Positions 9,231 to 17,585 of a stretch of DNA of 42,583 nt are shown here, piece after piece (the stretch's first letter is position 1; every line of letters begins with the position of its first letter). Under the pieces are notes generated by a model. The model made no database searches and was not told the DNA's origin. It saw only the letters and a list, made by a program, of their open reading frames with translations. This DNA is from Nautiliaceae bacterium (GTDB taxonomy: Bacteria; Campylobacterota; Campylobacteria; Campylobacterales; Nautiliaceae), in assembly GCA_027038555.1 (NCBI GenBank), contig JALVVX010000013.1, positions 1 to 42,583 of the forward strand, read 5' to 3'. A program made the position numbers and the translations under genes.

Positions 9231-10242
9231 TGTTTCTCCTTGATATATAAAAATCAAAAATTATTAAAATAATAAAAATGAAACTCAAACTCCAAAAAGG
9301 CAAAACACCCTGTTTTGCAAATTTAAAAAGTATAAGCATACCTCCCCATACTAAAACACTTAAACTTACGGATTTTACCATAAAAAGCACTGTATTAGAA
9401 ATCCTCACGTGAATCGGAGAAGTCATAAAAATATAATACATTAATGCAATAATGCTAAGAGGTGTGAAAATTTTGAAAAAAACAATTGAAAGAATAGTAT
9501 TCAAATCGATGTTTTTAAAATATTTAAGAGTAATATAAGCATCATAAAAAGATATATCTCTTAATTTTTGAAGATTTGAAATAATTTTAGGCTTAAAATT
9601 TTTTAAAAAAATAAGTTTGCTTTTTTCTTGTATCCATCTTTTCTTACCCAAAATCAAAATATTTGCGTTATTTGTTATCCACACGTTATCTTTAAATTCA
9701 GCTGATTTAGCAAAAAATATTTTTGCAGCATTATGATTTTTCATATGTATAACAGTAACGTTTTCGGCGGTTTTTAATACAGGGTTTAATTTTTTTATAA
9801 AAATTATTTTATTGTCATATTTTAAAAAAATATTTTCCGTAGTTAATTTTTTTGCATCTTTTATTGCCTGAGCGTATTCATTTGTGTATGCCAGTTTGGT
9901 GCTTTGAAGACCTATCATCAAAAAGGTTATAAAAAATGCACTTAACAAAAACGGTTTAAATATTTTTTTTGGAGAAAATCCAAGCGAATAAAAACTTACA
10001 AGTTCGTTAAATTTTATCATTTGATTTATTGTCAATAAAAATGCAAAAACAAGAGAGAGTGGATAAAGAAGAAGTGACGCATATATAAAAACATAAAAAA
10101 GATAAAGAACAATAAGGTTAGAAGATGAGGGCATTTTTGAAATACTAAAAAGCATTGATACAACCGCATACAAAAAAGAAACCGCAACAAAAATAATTAA
10201 AAAATTTTTAAAATATTTTTTTAAAATGTAAAAAAAATACAT
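9217..10242 (-). CDS. lptF: LPS export permease, LptF/LptG (YjgP/YjgQ) family
   Basis: 341-residue inner-membrane protein: three hydrophobic segments in the first ~110 residues, a periplasmic beta-rich stretch (about 115-245), and three more membrane segments at the C-terminus, the standard layout of LptF/LptG, which with LptB drives lipopolysaccharide transport to the outer membrane. The ATG at 10242 shares a base with the pth stop (TGATG) and is preferred to the upstream GTG. Only one copy is in this window; LptF versus LptG cannot be settled from sequence alone, and LptF is chosen from conserved gene order. Confidence 0.85.
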   Translation of the reverse strand: MYFFYILKKYFKNFLIIFVAVSFLYAVVSMLFSISKMPSSSNLIVLYLFYVFIYASLLLYPLSLVFAFLLTINQMIKFNELVSFYSLGFSPKKIFKPFLLSAFFITFLMIGLQSTKLAYTNEYAQAIKDAKKLTTENIFLKYDNKIIFIKKLNPVLKTAENVTVIHMKNHNAAKIFFAKSAEFKDNVWITNNANILILGKKRWIQEKSKLIFLKNFKPKIISNLQKLRDISFYDAYITLKYFKNIDLNTILSIVFFKIFTPLSIIALMYYIFMTSPIHVRISNTVLFMVKSVSLSVLVWGGMLILFKFAKQGVLPFWSLSFIFIILIIFDFYISRRNNGFS

Positions 10243-10781
10243 CAACACGACTTTTTGGAATATTTTGAAGCGGCATTATGTATATCCTCTATGGCATTTG
10301 TTATATTTTCAAAATTTTTTTTGATACACTCAATCTCTTCTTTTGAAAAATCACTTAAAACATATTTTACTACATCTTCTTTTCTCTCAGGTCTTCCAAC
10401 ACCTATTCTTACACGCCAGTAATCATCTCCAATATGTTTATCTATTGATTTAAGTCCGTTGTGTCCACCGCTGCTTCCGCCTTTTTTAAATCTGAGAGCT
10501 CCGGGTTTTAAATCTATATCATCATGAATTACAATAATATCGTCATTATCAATTTTATAATAATCTCTTACTAAAACCACACTCTCTCCGCTTAAATTCA
10601 TAAAAGTATCCGGTTTTAGGAAAAGATATTTTTCAGCTTTATATAAATCGCCTTTGAACTTAGAAGAAATTTTTGAAGCGTTATATTTTTCAATAAGATA
10701 ATCAAGCGCTAAAAAACCTACATTGTGTCTGTTTAATTCATATTTTTTACCGGGATTACCAAGACCTACTATTAATTTCAT
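10242..10781 (-). CDS. pth: Peptidyl-tRNA hydrolase
   Basis: Releases peptides from prematurely dropped peptidyl-tRNAs in the cytosol. 179 residues, normal length. MKLIVGLGNPGKKYELNRHN gives the conserved GLGNPG with Asn10 and catalytic His19; FLKPDTFMNLSG, VIHDDIDL and GGHNGLKSI are the other family signatures. ATG start, 30 bases downstream of rplY, a pairing common across bacteria (Ctc/L25 next to Pth). Confidence 0.98.
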   Translation of the reverse strand: MKLIVGLGNPGKKYELNRHNVGFLALDYLIEKYNASKISSKFKGDLYKAEKYLFLKPDTFMNLSGESVVLVRDYYKIDNDDIIVIHDDIDLKPGALRFKKGGSSGGHNGLKSIDKHIGDDYWRVRIGVGRPERKEDVVKYVLSDFSKEEIECIKKNFENITNAIEDIHNAASKYSKKSC

Positions 10782-10811
10782 TTAACCTCTTTAACCCCAA
10801 GGGGGAGAAAA

Positions 10812-11348
10812 TTATTTAGCTTTTACTACCCCAACTACCGGAATTGAAGGATTTAGATAACACTCAACACCTTCTGGCATTTGAATATCTCTGATTAAAA
10901 CATTATCACCTACATCAAGATTACTGATATCAATTTCAAAGAAATCAGGTAGATTTTCAGGAGTTGATTTTACTTTGATTCTTCTTCTGTGGAATACCAA
11001 TACACCTTTGTTTTTAAGACCTATTGGAGTTCCTTTTACTTTAATAGGAACATAAAAATATTGTTTAATTCCATCTTGTGCCATAAGTAAATCAACATGC
11101 AACAAATCACCTGTCACAGGATCTTTTTGATATTCCTGAACTACAACTTTACATTCTTTATCACCAACTTTTACAGGGAAAATTAAATGCTCTTTATTTT
11201 TCATATATTTGATAAAGTCACCTTTTTTGAATGCAGCATTTATGTTTTCTTGATTTTTACCATAAATATTTGCAATCAGATAACCATCCCTTCTTAGCTT
11301 TTTAGTAGCTGATTTTGAGGTACTCTCTCTGATAATTCCTTCTAACAT
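10812..11348 (-). CDS. rplY: 50S ribosomal protein L25/general stress protein Ctc
   Basis: Binds 5S rRNA in the large subunit. 178 residues, the two-domain TL5/Ctc form: the N-terminal L25 domain ([20 protein letters not shown]) and a C-terminal beta domain (about 95-178). Start ATG with AAGGAGAG upstream. A clear -10 element (TTGTTATAAT) about 35 bases before the ATG makes this the likely first gene of the long rplY-to-dxs transcription unit. Confidence 0.97.
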   Translation of the reverse strand: MLEGIIRESTSKSATKKLRRDGYLIANIYGKNQENINAAFKKGDFIKYMKNKEHLIFPVKVGDKECKVVVQEYQKDPVTGDLLHVDLLMAQDGIKQYFYVPIKVKGTPIGLKNKGVLVFHRRRIKVKSTPENLPDFFEIDISNLDVGDNVLIRDIQMPEGVECYLNPSIPVVGVVKAK

Positions 11349-11407
11349 TGTCTCTCCTTGAATTTTTTGGAACTGAAATTATAACAAAAAAGTTTAATAA
11401 ACAAAAC
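11349..11407 (-). promoter_or_regulatory. Promoter region of rplY (start of the rplY-dxs unit)
   Basis: Between pilT and rplY, on the minus strand, the sequence TTTTTTGTTATAATTTC supplies a TATAAT -10 box (about 11380-11385) in a T-rich context typical of Campylobacterota sigma-70 promoters, with no clear -35. AAGGAGAG sits just before the ATG. The same TTGTTATAAT string recurs upstream of truD, sdhA and tRNA-Arg in this window. Confidence 0.6.
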
Positions 11408-12535
11408 TTAATGAATATCTTTAATCGGAATTTTACTTTCGCTAATAGTGTCATTAATACCCACTGCTCTTTTTTCCTGTCTTAATTTAAGTACAAAATC
11501 ATCTTTACTTGTTGCATATTCCATTGCGGTTTTCTCATCAACCATACCTTTTAATACAAGGTCTACAAGGTGCTGATCGAAACTTTGGGTTCCGTAAATT
11601 TTCTTACCGTCTTCAAGAGCATCTTTTATTTCATTGTCTCTATTTTGTAAAATAAGCTCTTTAATTCTAGGAGTTTTTAGCATAATTTCCATTGCTGCCG
11701 TTCTTTTGCCATCAATTGTTGGAACAAGTCTTTGGGAAATTATTCCTTCAAGAATCGAGCCTAAAACAAGTCTGATTCTCGGTTGTTCTTCGGGAGGAAA
11801 AATACCTATAATCCTATTTAGTGTCTCTTTTGCATCAAGCGTATGAAGTGTTGAAAACACAAGATGCCCTGTCTCGGCTGCATGAAGTGCAATTTCCATT
11901 GTTTCTCTGTCTCTCATCTCACCTACTAATATAATATCTGGGTCTTCTCTCAAAGCCGCTCTAAGTGCACTTGAAAAACTAAGTGTATCCTCACCCAAAC
12001 TTCTTTGATTAATTAAAGATTGTTTATCTTTATGTACGAATTCAACAGGATCTTCTATTGTAATTATATGTTTTGCTTTTGTCTCGTTTATTTCATTAAT
12101 TATTGCTGCAAGTGTAGTCGATTTACCACTTCCCGTTACTCCCGTAACTAAAACAAGGCCTCTTTCCATTTGTGTAAATTTTTTTATTGCAGGAGGATAT
12201 TTCATTTCCTCAATTGTAGGAATTTTATTGGGAATAACTCTCATTACAACAGAAGGTCCGTCTATTTGAAAAAATGCATTTGCTCTGAATCTGTAATTTT
12301 CATCAAGTTTGTATGAAAAATCTATCTCTTTTTTTTGAACCAACTCTTCAAATCTACTTCTTAAAAGTTCCTTTAAAAGGTTAACAACTCCTTCTCTTGT
12401 CTGTTTCGGTGCTTCAACTTTATATAAAATTCCGTTTATTCTTATTCTAATACCGTTACCCGCTTTTATGTGCAAATCACTGCCGCCTTTTTTTATAAGT
12501 GTGTAAAGGTATTGATTTAATTCTTCTCTTACCAA
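11408..12535 (-). CDS. pilT: Type IV pilus retraction-type ATPase, PilT family
   Basis: 375-residue hexameric secretion ATPase of the PilT/GspE superfamily. N-terminal PAS-like domain (about 1-100), Walker A GVTGSGKST at 132-140, Asp box ITIEDPVEFVH at 158-168, Walker B DIILVGEMRD at 200-209, His box ETGHLVFSTLHTLDA at 221-235. Gene length and motifs fit PilT rather than PilB/GspE (which carry an extra N-terminal domain). TTG start with AAAGGA 5 bases upstream and right after tal. It may power the pilin-like proteins at 35.6-37.2 kb, although no other pilus assembly gene is in the window. Confidence 0.93.
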   Translation of the reverse strand: MVREELNQYLYTLIKKGGSDLHIKAGNGIRIRINGILYKVEAPKQTREGVVNLLKELLRSRFEELVQKKEIDFSYKLDENYRFRANAFFQIDGPSVVMRVIPNKIPTIEEMKYPPAIKKFTQMERGLVLVTGVTGSGKSTTLAAIINEINETKAKHIITIEDPVEFVHKDKQSLINQRSLGEDTLSFSSALRAALREDPDIILVGEMRDRETMEIALHAAETGHLVFSTLHTLDAKETLNRIIGIFPPEEQPRIRLVLGSILEGIISQRLVPTIDGKRTAAMEIMLKTPRIKELILQNRDNEIKDALEDGKKIYGTQSFDQHLVDLVLKGMVDEKTAMEYATSKDDFVLKLRQEKRAVGINDTISESKIPIKDIH

Positions 12536-12537
12536 GA

Positions 12538-13488
12538 TTATCCTTTAATTGAATTTAACATATTCTCAAATGCATCTTCAAACGCTTCTACACCCTCATT
12601 GAAAAGTTCTTGATAAACTTTTTGCAACGAAATACCGCTTGGAGATAAAAAACTGAAAAACGCATCGATATGTTTTGTTTGAAAATGAAAAGACTCTTCA
12701 AGTTTTTTATCTTTTATTTCCTCAATTACATCAAGAGGTAGTGTTAATACACTATGAGGAAGATAAAGGTTCTCAACATAATAATCTTTTGGCAAATAAT
12801 CCTGCTTCACACCGGTTGAGGCAAAAAGTGTTCTTATATTTGAGAGCCCCTGCTCTTCAATTTGATTGTAAATTTTAATAGCATTAAAAAAACCAACTCT
12901 GTCTTTTGCAAGATTTTGCATAGCAAGAAGTGGATTTAATTTTCTATCGAATCTGCTAACAAATACAGAAATTACTCCGTCAATTGTTCGCGGACCTTTT
13001 GAAATAGCTTCAAGTGCCCTCATTGCCTGATTAGGCGAAAATACAAGAGTAGCGTTTATATTTATACCCCTTTTTGCAAGCTCTTCCATCGCTTTAAAAC
13101 CCGCTTCATTTGCTGGTATTTTTATCATAACATTATCTCTTTGAATTTTATCGACAAGTCTTAAAGCCTCATCAACTGTGCCTTTTGCATCGTTGATAAG
13201 TCTCGGGTCCACTTCGATACTTGCATATCCGTCATCCCCTTCATCATATAAAGGCTCTAAAATATCACAAGCTTTTTGAATATCCTTAACAGCTATTTCT
13301 TCATAAATTTCTTTTGGATTTTTGCCTTTAAGTCTTTGAAAATCTTCTTTATATATATCTTTTTTAAGAGCATTTGCAAAAATAGCAGGATTACTTGTAA
13401 GACCGTTTACAAGCCCTTGATTTACCCAATCTTTAAAAGTGGTATCAAGAAATTCTCTATCAAGATAATCAACCCATATACTCGTCAT
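12538..13488 (-). CDS. tal: Transaldolase
   Basis: Pentose-phosphate enzyme that transfers a dihydroxyacetone unit from sedoheptulose 7-phosphate to glyceraldehyde 3-phosphate. 316 residues, TalB-type length. The Schiff-base lysine lies in NVMIKIPANEAG (K123); TSNPAIFANAL near residue 31 and INATLVFSPNQAMRALEA are family signatures. Starts with ATG; its TAA is 2 bases from the pilT TTG. Confidence 0.94.
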   Translation of the reverse strand: MTSIWVDYLDREFLDTTFKDWVNQGLVNGLTSNPAIFANALKKDIYKEDFQRLKGKNPKEIYEEIAVKDIQKACDILEPLYDEGDDGYASIEVDPRLINDAKGTVDEALRLVDKIQRDNVMIKIPANEAGFKAMEELAKRGININATLVFSPNQAMRALEAISKGPRTIDGVISVFVSRFDRKLNPLLAMQNLAKDRVGFFNAIKIYNQIEEQGLSNIRTLFASTGVKQDYLPKDYYVENLYLPHSVLTLPLDVIEEIKDKKLEESFHFQTKHIDAFFSFLSPSGISLQKVYQELFNEGVEAFEDAFENMLNSIKG

Positions 13489-13523
13489 ATTAAACCTTTT
13501 TTTAGTTTATTATATCAAAATTT

Positions 13524-15224
13524 TTACCAACTGCCCCCTCCTCCACCTCCACTACCGCCTCCGGCACCATCTCCACTCCCAAACCCATCGGTATCCGATG
13601 ATTCGAAATAATAAAAATCACTCTCCATACTTCCCATACTCTCCAAATCACCGTCGTACCAATCAGGATAGTAGTAAAATTCCTTATAATATTCATACCA
13701 TTTAGTAAACCCGAAAACAATCGCATAAGGAAGTACTTTATCAAGATATTTAGGGTCTTTTTTCAAGAAAAATTCAAGCTTTTCTTTTTTAACTTTATCT
13801 ATAAATTCCCTAAATCCCAAAATTTCTCTTAATTTTTTCAAACCTTTTTGTGTATAGATATTGATTTTATTTTTTAAAAACAGAGGCAATGCAAGTAAAA
13901 AAACAGATATTTCAAGCGGTGTAATTGAATTTACAAATAAAATCACCAACCCAGAACCAATAAAAATCAATCCGAATATTATCGATAAAAATTTTTTTTG
14001 CATAACAGTTTTATATCCAAAATATAAAAACATAACAGCAGCAATAACCTGAAATATAACTGAAACCACATCAAGCGAAGGATACATTTTTTTTGTAATA
14101 TTTAATGCATAAATAAAAAAAGGAATTAAAATTACATAAGAAATTATTAAAAATTTTTTTCTTTTTATTTTGTAATCTTTTTCAAAAAACCTAAGATTTA
14201 AAGCCCAGTTTCTGAGTTTGGAATTTATCAGACCGAGCCTCTCATAAAGATTTTTTTTAACGGATTTATCAATTAATACTGATTTTGTATCATCTTCAAA
14301 AAGAGTATTATATATGAGTTTAAGCTCATCATCCAAATCACTCCCCTCTTTTAATTTAATAACCCTCAGTTCTCCCTCTTTATTTGAAATTTTTATATAT
14401 CCTTTTACGGCAAGTTCCGTTAATGCGGCCAAAAGGTCTTTAAAATTAATTTTTTCATTTAAAAGATAGGCCGCTCTTAGCGAATTCAAATCCGGAAGTC
14501 TGTATTGTACGGGAATTGAAAGTTTTGGAGTTGAAAGTTTAAAGTAGCTAAATCCGAAAGCCCCGAGTATAAATATTAAAAGTCCGTAAAACTTTTGAAT
14601 AAAAAACAGTGAAGAGTTTTGCATAAGGTTTTTATCAAAAATAACATAAAAAGTAACAAAATAGTGCGGTGGAATATTTTTAATATAAGCCTGATACTTA
14701 GTTTGTGATTTTTTTATTATTTTTGCTCTGTTTTTAGAACCGTAAAATCCATAATAGACTTCAACTTTTGAGTTTACAAGTTTTTTTGGTAACTTTATTG
14801 TAAGAGTGATATTGTTTATAGGCACCTGCCACATATCCCCAACTGCGTTTATTGCTATGCGGTTATGTTTTTTATCGTATTTTTTTATCACATTTTCAAA
14901 AATATATTTAATTGTATATGTATGAACACCTTCTATAAGCTTATTGGCAGAGCCTATTTTTATAAAAAAATTGGAACCTTTGTAATAATGCTCGTTTTTT
15001 TCCGGAATACCATCTTTATAAACATTAAGAAGTTTTATGCTTTCGTTTCCTTTTAAAGGTATAAATCTATAAATCCCGTGTTTGTAACCGTCAAATTTAT
15101 AAGTAATATTTTCTGTTATTTGAACGTCACCGTTATTTAAGATTTGTGCGGTTATTTTATATTCATTGATTGATTCTGCATAAAGCAAAAGAGAAAAGAA
15201 AATTATTAAAAAACTTAATCTCAT
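13524..15224 (-). CDS. DUF2207-type membrane protein with glycine-rich tail
   Basis: 566 residues. Signal peptide (about 1-18), a large periplasmic beta-rich domain of the DUF2207 type (about 20-195; contains YKFDGYKHGIYRFIPL and IPPHYFVTFYVIF), a membrane segment near 205-228, a cytoplasmic domain that looks winged-helix-like (LLAALTELAVKGYIKI), a further membrane cluster near 355-445, and a tail rich in Tyr/Asp ending in a Gly/Ser run and Trp. Such Gly-rich ends recur in DUF2207 proteins. The ATG overlaps the lemA stop (ATGA), a frequent genomic partnership. Function unknown; a role at the envelope is inferred. Confidence 0.75.
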   Translation of the reverse strand: MRLSFLIIFFSLLLYAESINEYKITAQILNNGDVQITENITYKFDGYKHGIYRFIPLKGNESIKLLNVYKDGIPEKNEHYYKGSNFFIKIGSANKLIEGVHTYTIKYIFENVIKKYDKKHNRIAINAVGDMWQVPINNITLTIKLPKKLVNSKVEVYYGFYGSKNRAKIIKKSQTKYQAYIKNIPPHYFVTFYVIFDKNLMQNSSLFFIQKFYGLLIFILGAFGFSYFKLSTPKLSIPVQYRLPDLNSLRAAYLLNEKINFKDLLAALTELAVKGYIKISNKEGELRVIKLKEGSDLDDELKLIYNTLFEDDTKSVLIDKSVKKNLYERLGLINSKLRNWALNLRFFEKDYKIKRKKFLIISYVILIPFFIYALNITKKMYPSLDVVSVIFQVIAAVMFLYFGYKTVMQKKFLSIIFGLIFIGSGLVILFVNSITPLEISVFLLALPLFLKNKINIYTQKGLKKLREILGFREFIDKVKKEKLEFFLKKDPKYLDKVLPYAIVFGFTKWYEYYKEFYYYPDWYDGDLESMGSMESDFYYFESSDTDGFGSGDGAGGGSGGGGGGSW

Positions 15225-15781
15225 AATTCCACTTTGGGAGTTTTATACGCTTCATCCTTTTCGCTTTCGCTTATTTCAAAATAAGGCAATTGGGTAAATC
15301 TGAATTTAGCTGCGATAATATTGTTTGGAAAAATCTCAATTGCGGTATTATAGTCTTTTATGACTGCATTATAATACATTCTGGCATTTGAAATATCTTC
15401 TTCTAAATTCACAAGTGCGTTTTTTAAACTTGTATACTCTTCATTAGCTTTAAGCTCCGGATAAGCTTCTGCAACAGCAAAAAAAGACCCAAGCCCGCTT
15501 AAAAAAGTTTTGGCAGCTTCAACTTTTTCACCCAAATCAGAGCTATTTAACATTTGATTCCTTGCCTTAATAACTTTTTCAAGCGTATCCTTTTCATAAT
15601 CTTTATAGCTTCTTACTATCTCTACAAGATTAGGTATAAGATTCATTCTTTTTTTAAGCTGAACCTCTATATCATGCCAAGCACTTTCAGCTTTATTTCT
15701 TAAAGTAACTATACTATTATATATATAAACAATATAACCAAGTACCAATACAATTATTCCGATTATAATCCATCCTATCAT
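15221..15781 (-). CDS. lemA: LemA family protein
   Basis: 186-residue membrane-anchored helical protein: one N-terminal membrane segment (IGWIIIGIIVLVLGYIVYI) followed by the LemA core, with NSIVTLRNKAESAWHDIEVQLKKR, LIPNLVEIVRSY, and the C-terminal MYYNAVIKDYNTAIEIFPNN signature. Biochemical role is not established in general. Translationally coupled to the DUF2207 gene, so the two products probably act together at the inner membrane. Confidence 0.93.
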   Translation of the reverse strand: MIGWIIIGIIVLVLGYIVYIYNSIVTLRNKAESAWHDIEVQLKKRMNLIPNLVEIVRSYKDYEKDTLEKVIKARNQMLNSSDLGEKVEAAKTFLSGLGSFFAVAEAYPELKANEEYTSLKNALVNLEEDISNARMYYNAVIKDYNTAIEIFPNNIIAAKFRFTQLPYFEISESEKDEAYKTPKVEL

Positions 15782-15792
15782 ATTAAATCCTT

Positions 15793-16413
15793 TTATACAT
15801 ACATTAATACTTTTGTCAAATCCTTTTCATCGATTACATAATCAGCTTCTTTTCTCAAAACATCTTTCGCACAAAAAGCAATTTTTTTACCGGCATGCTC
15901 AAACATACTCAAATCATTCGCACCGTCACCCACAACAAGAGTGTCTTTTTTATCAATTCCTAAAACATTCTGTATTCTTTTTAGCATATCGCCTTTTGAG
16001 TGAGAAAACATCATATCTCCACCCACAAGCCCTGTTAAAACTCCGTTTTTAGAATGCAAAACATTAGCAAAATCCGCATCAAATCCTAAAATTTCTTTTG
16101 CATAAGAAGTGGCATTTCTAAATCCTCCACTGAAAACCAAAACTTTGTATCCTTCTTTTTTAAGAGCTTTAACGGTTTCTTCGGCTCCGGGCATAAACGG
16201 AAGATTATGACATATTTCATTTACTTTTTTCTCTTCCAAGCCTTCTAAGAGTTTCACTCTCATTATTAAACTTTCAAAAAAATCAAGTTCTCCTCTCATT
16301 GCCATTTCGGTAATTGAAGCGACTTTATCTTTAAGTCCCAGGGGCTCTGCCAAAAAATCAATGGTCTCACCGTCCATTAAAGTAGAATCAAAATCAAATA
16401 CGGCAAGTTTCAT
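15793..16413 (-). CDS. serB: Phosphoserine phosphatase
   Basis: HAD hydrolase for the last step of serine synthesis. 206 residues, the short form lacking the N-terminal ACT-like extension of the E. coli enzyme. Motif I FDFDSTLMDGETIDFL gives D7 (nucleophile) and D9; motif II VFSGGF; motif IV VVGDGANDLSMFEHAG. The helical cap with EMAMRGELDFFESLIMRV is diagnostic of SerB. ATG start with AAGGAAA upstream. Confidence 0.95.
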   Translation of the reverse strand: MKLAVFDFDSTLMDGETIDFLAEPLGLKDKVASITEMAMRGELDFFESLIMRVKLLEGLEEKKVNEICHNLPFMPGAEETVKALKKEGYKVLVFSGGFRNATSYAKEILGFDADFANVLHSKNGVLTGLVGGDMMFSHSKGDMLKRIQNVLGIDKKDTLVVGDGANDLSMFEHAGKKIAFCAKDVLRKEADYVIDEKDLTKVLMYV

Positions 16414-16493
16414 TATTTTCCTTTATTACTTTTTGACAAAATTTTATCAAACTTTTAAAATTTATGCTAAAATTCTCAAAAAAAGGATTTATT
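16414..16493 (+). promoter_or_regulatory. tatAC promoter in the serB/tatA divergent gap
   Basis: TTGACA at 16433-16438, then exactly 17 bases, then TAAAAT at 16456-16461: a near-consensus sigma-70 promoter. Transcription would begin near 16468, downstream of an in-frame ATG at 16464, which argues that translation begins at 16494, where AAAGGA lies 6-7 bases upstream. Confidence 0.75.
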
Positions 16494-16721
16494 ATGGGTG
16501 TTAGCACTTGGCAAATTATCGTTATTTTATTGGTAGTATTGCTTTTATTCGGTGGTAAAAAAATACCGGAACTTGCACAAGGACTCGGAAAAGGAATTAA
16601 AAACTTTAAAGATGCCGTAAAAGAAGGTGAAGAAGCGGATGTAAAACCTACTGAAAAAATAGAAAATCAAAATACTACTTCTCAAACTCAAACTACTGAG
16701 AAAAAAGATATAAATGCTTGA
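16494..16721 (+). CDS. tatA: Twin-arginine translocase subunit TatA/E
   Basis: 75-residue pore component of the Tat export system. N-terminal membrane helix (about 4-20, [16 protein letters not shown]), the hinge [19 protein letters not shown] amphipathic helix, then a charged, Thr/Gln-rich tail. The hinge and helix identify TatA/E rather than TatB, but single TatA genes can serve both. Start chosen from the promoter and the Shine-Dalgarno. Overlaps tatC by 8 bases. Confidence 0.93.
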   Translation: MGVSTWQIIVILLVVLLLFGGKKIPELAQGLGKGIKNFKDAVKEGEEADVKPTEKIENQNTTSQTQTTEKKDINA

Positions 16722-17469
16722 AGAAATTAGACCTCATATAGCCGAGCTTCGTTCTCGGCTTATCAAAATAGTAATAATTTATTTTATATTTTTTTTATTA
16801 GCTTTTGTATTTTGGAAAGATATATTTGCATGGATGAGCGAGCCTTTGCTTGAAGCATTGAAACTTGAAAAAAGTTCAAAAATAATTTTTACAGGCTTGG
16901 CAGAACCGTTTTTCACAGCTGTTAAAATTTCACTTTTTGCCGGTTTTTTCTTTTCATTGCCGTTTATTTTGTATCAGATATGGGCTTTTATCGCACCAGG
17001 ACTTTACGAACATGAAAAAAAACTTATAATCCCTTTTGTATTTTGGGGCACTGTTATGTTTATAATAGGTGCGGCATTTGCTTATTATATAGTATTTCCA
17101 GTAGGATTTAAAGTTCTTGTAACATTCGGTGGACAACAATTTACGGCAATGCCGAGAATCAGTGAATACGTAAGCTTTTTCGGTAAACTAATGCTTGGAT
17201 TTGGTATAGCTTTTGAAATGCCTGTTGTTACATATTTCCTTGCAAAACTAGGACTTGTAACCGATAAAACTCTTAAAGATTTTGCAAGATATGCGATTGT
17301 TGTTATTTTCATACTTGCAGCAATACTTACTCCGCCTGATTTATTTTCTCAGCTTGCTATGGCAGCTCCTCTTTTGATACTTTACGGGGTGTCAATTTTA
17401 ATAGCTAAAATAGTAAATCCAGAAAAACAAGAAAACGAAGAAAAAAATACTCAAAAAAAAGAAAATTAA
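16714..17469 (+). CDS. tatC: Sec-independent protein translocase TatC
   Basis: Twin-arginine signal receptor in the inner membrane; 251 residues, six hydrophobic segments. Conserved N-terminal [14 protein letters not shown] (family: HLxELRxR), [25 protein letters not shown], the [10 protein letters not shown] segment and [10 protein letters not shown] near the fifth/sixth helices are all present. Charged Lys/Glu/Asn-rich C-terminus in the cytoplasm. Starts inside tatA; no tatB in the window. Confidence 0.97.
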   Translation: MLEEIRPHIAELRSRLIKIVIIYFIFFLLAFVFWKDIFAWMSEPLLEALKLEKSSKIIFTGLAEPFFTAVKISLFAGFFFSLPFILYQIWAFIAPGLYEHEKKLIIPFVFWGTVMFIIGAAFAYYIVFPVGFKVLVTFGGQQFTAMPRISEYVSFFGKLMLGFGIAFEMPVVTYFLAKLGLVTDKTLKDFARYAIVVIFILAAILTPPDLFSQLAMAAPLLILYGVSILIAKIVNPEKQENEEKNTQKKEN

Positions 17470-17585
17470 TTCTCTTTTTTTACTTTTGTCATTCTATCTA
17501 TATTTATACCATAAAATATTCTTAGTGCTGTTGACTAAAAGTTTTTTATATGTTAAAATTCCATAAAAATATAGAGGAGGGACTA
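17470..17585 (+). promoter_or_regulatory. Promoter and leader of the DUF505-like gene
   Basis: TTGACT at 17531-17536, 17-base spacer, TAAAAT at 17554-17559; expected transcription start near 17566. GAGGAGGG (17574-17581) precedes the ATG at 17586. The 12-mer TGTTGACTAAAA (17529-17540) recurs at 42502-42513 in front of the last gene of the window, with a similar AAAAATAT and GGAGGG arrangement. The left part of the gap (17470-17520) is AT-rich and shows no clear terminator for tatC. Confidence 0.75.

Noticed and set aside
10791-10806. Short palindrome CCCCAAGGGGG between rplY and pth
   Set aside because: A stem of three to four pairs with no T tract on the minus strand; too weak for a terminator, and pth is likely co-transcribed with rplY.
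16464-16493. Upstream ATG for tatA that would add 10 residues
   Set aside because: It lies between the -10 box and the expected transcription start, has no ribosome site, and TatA normally begins right before the membrane helix.
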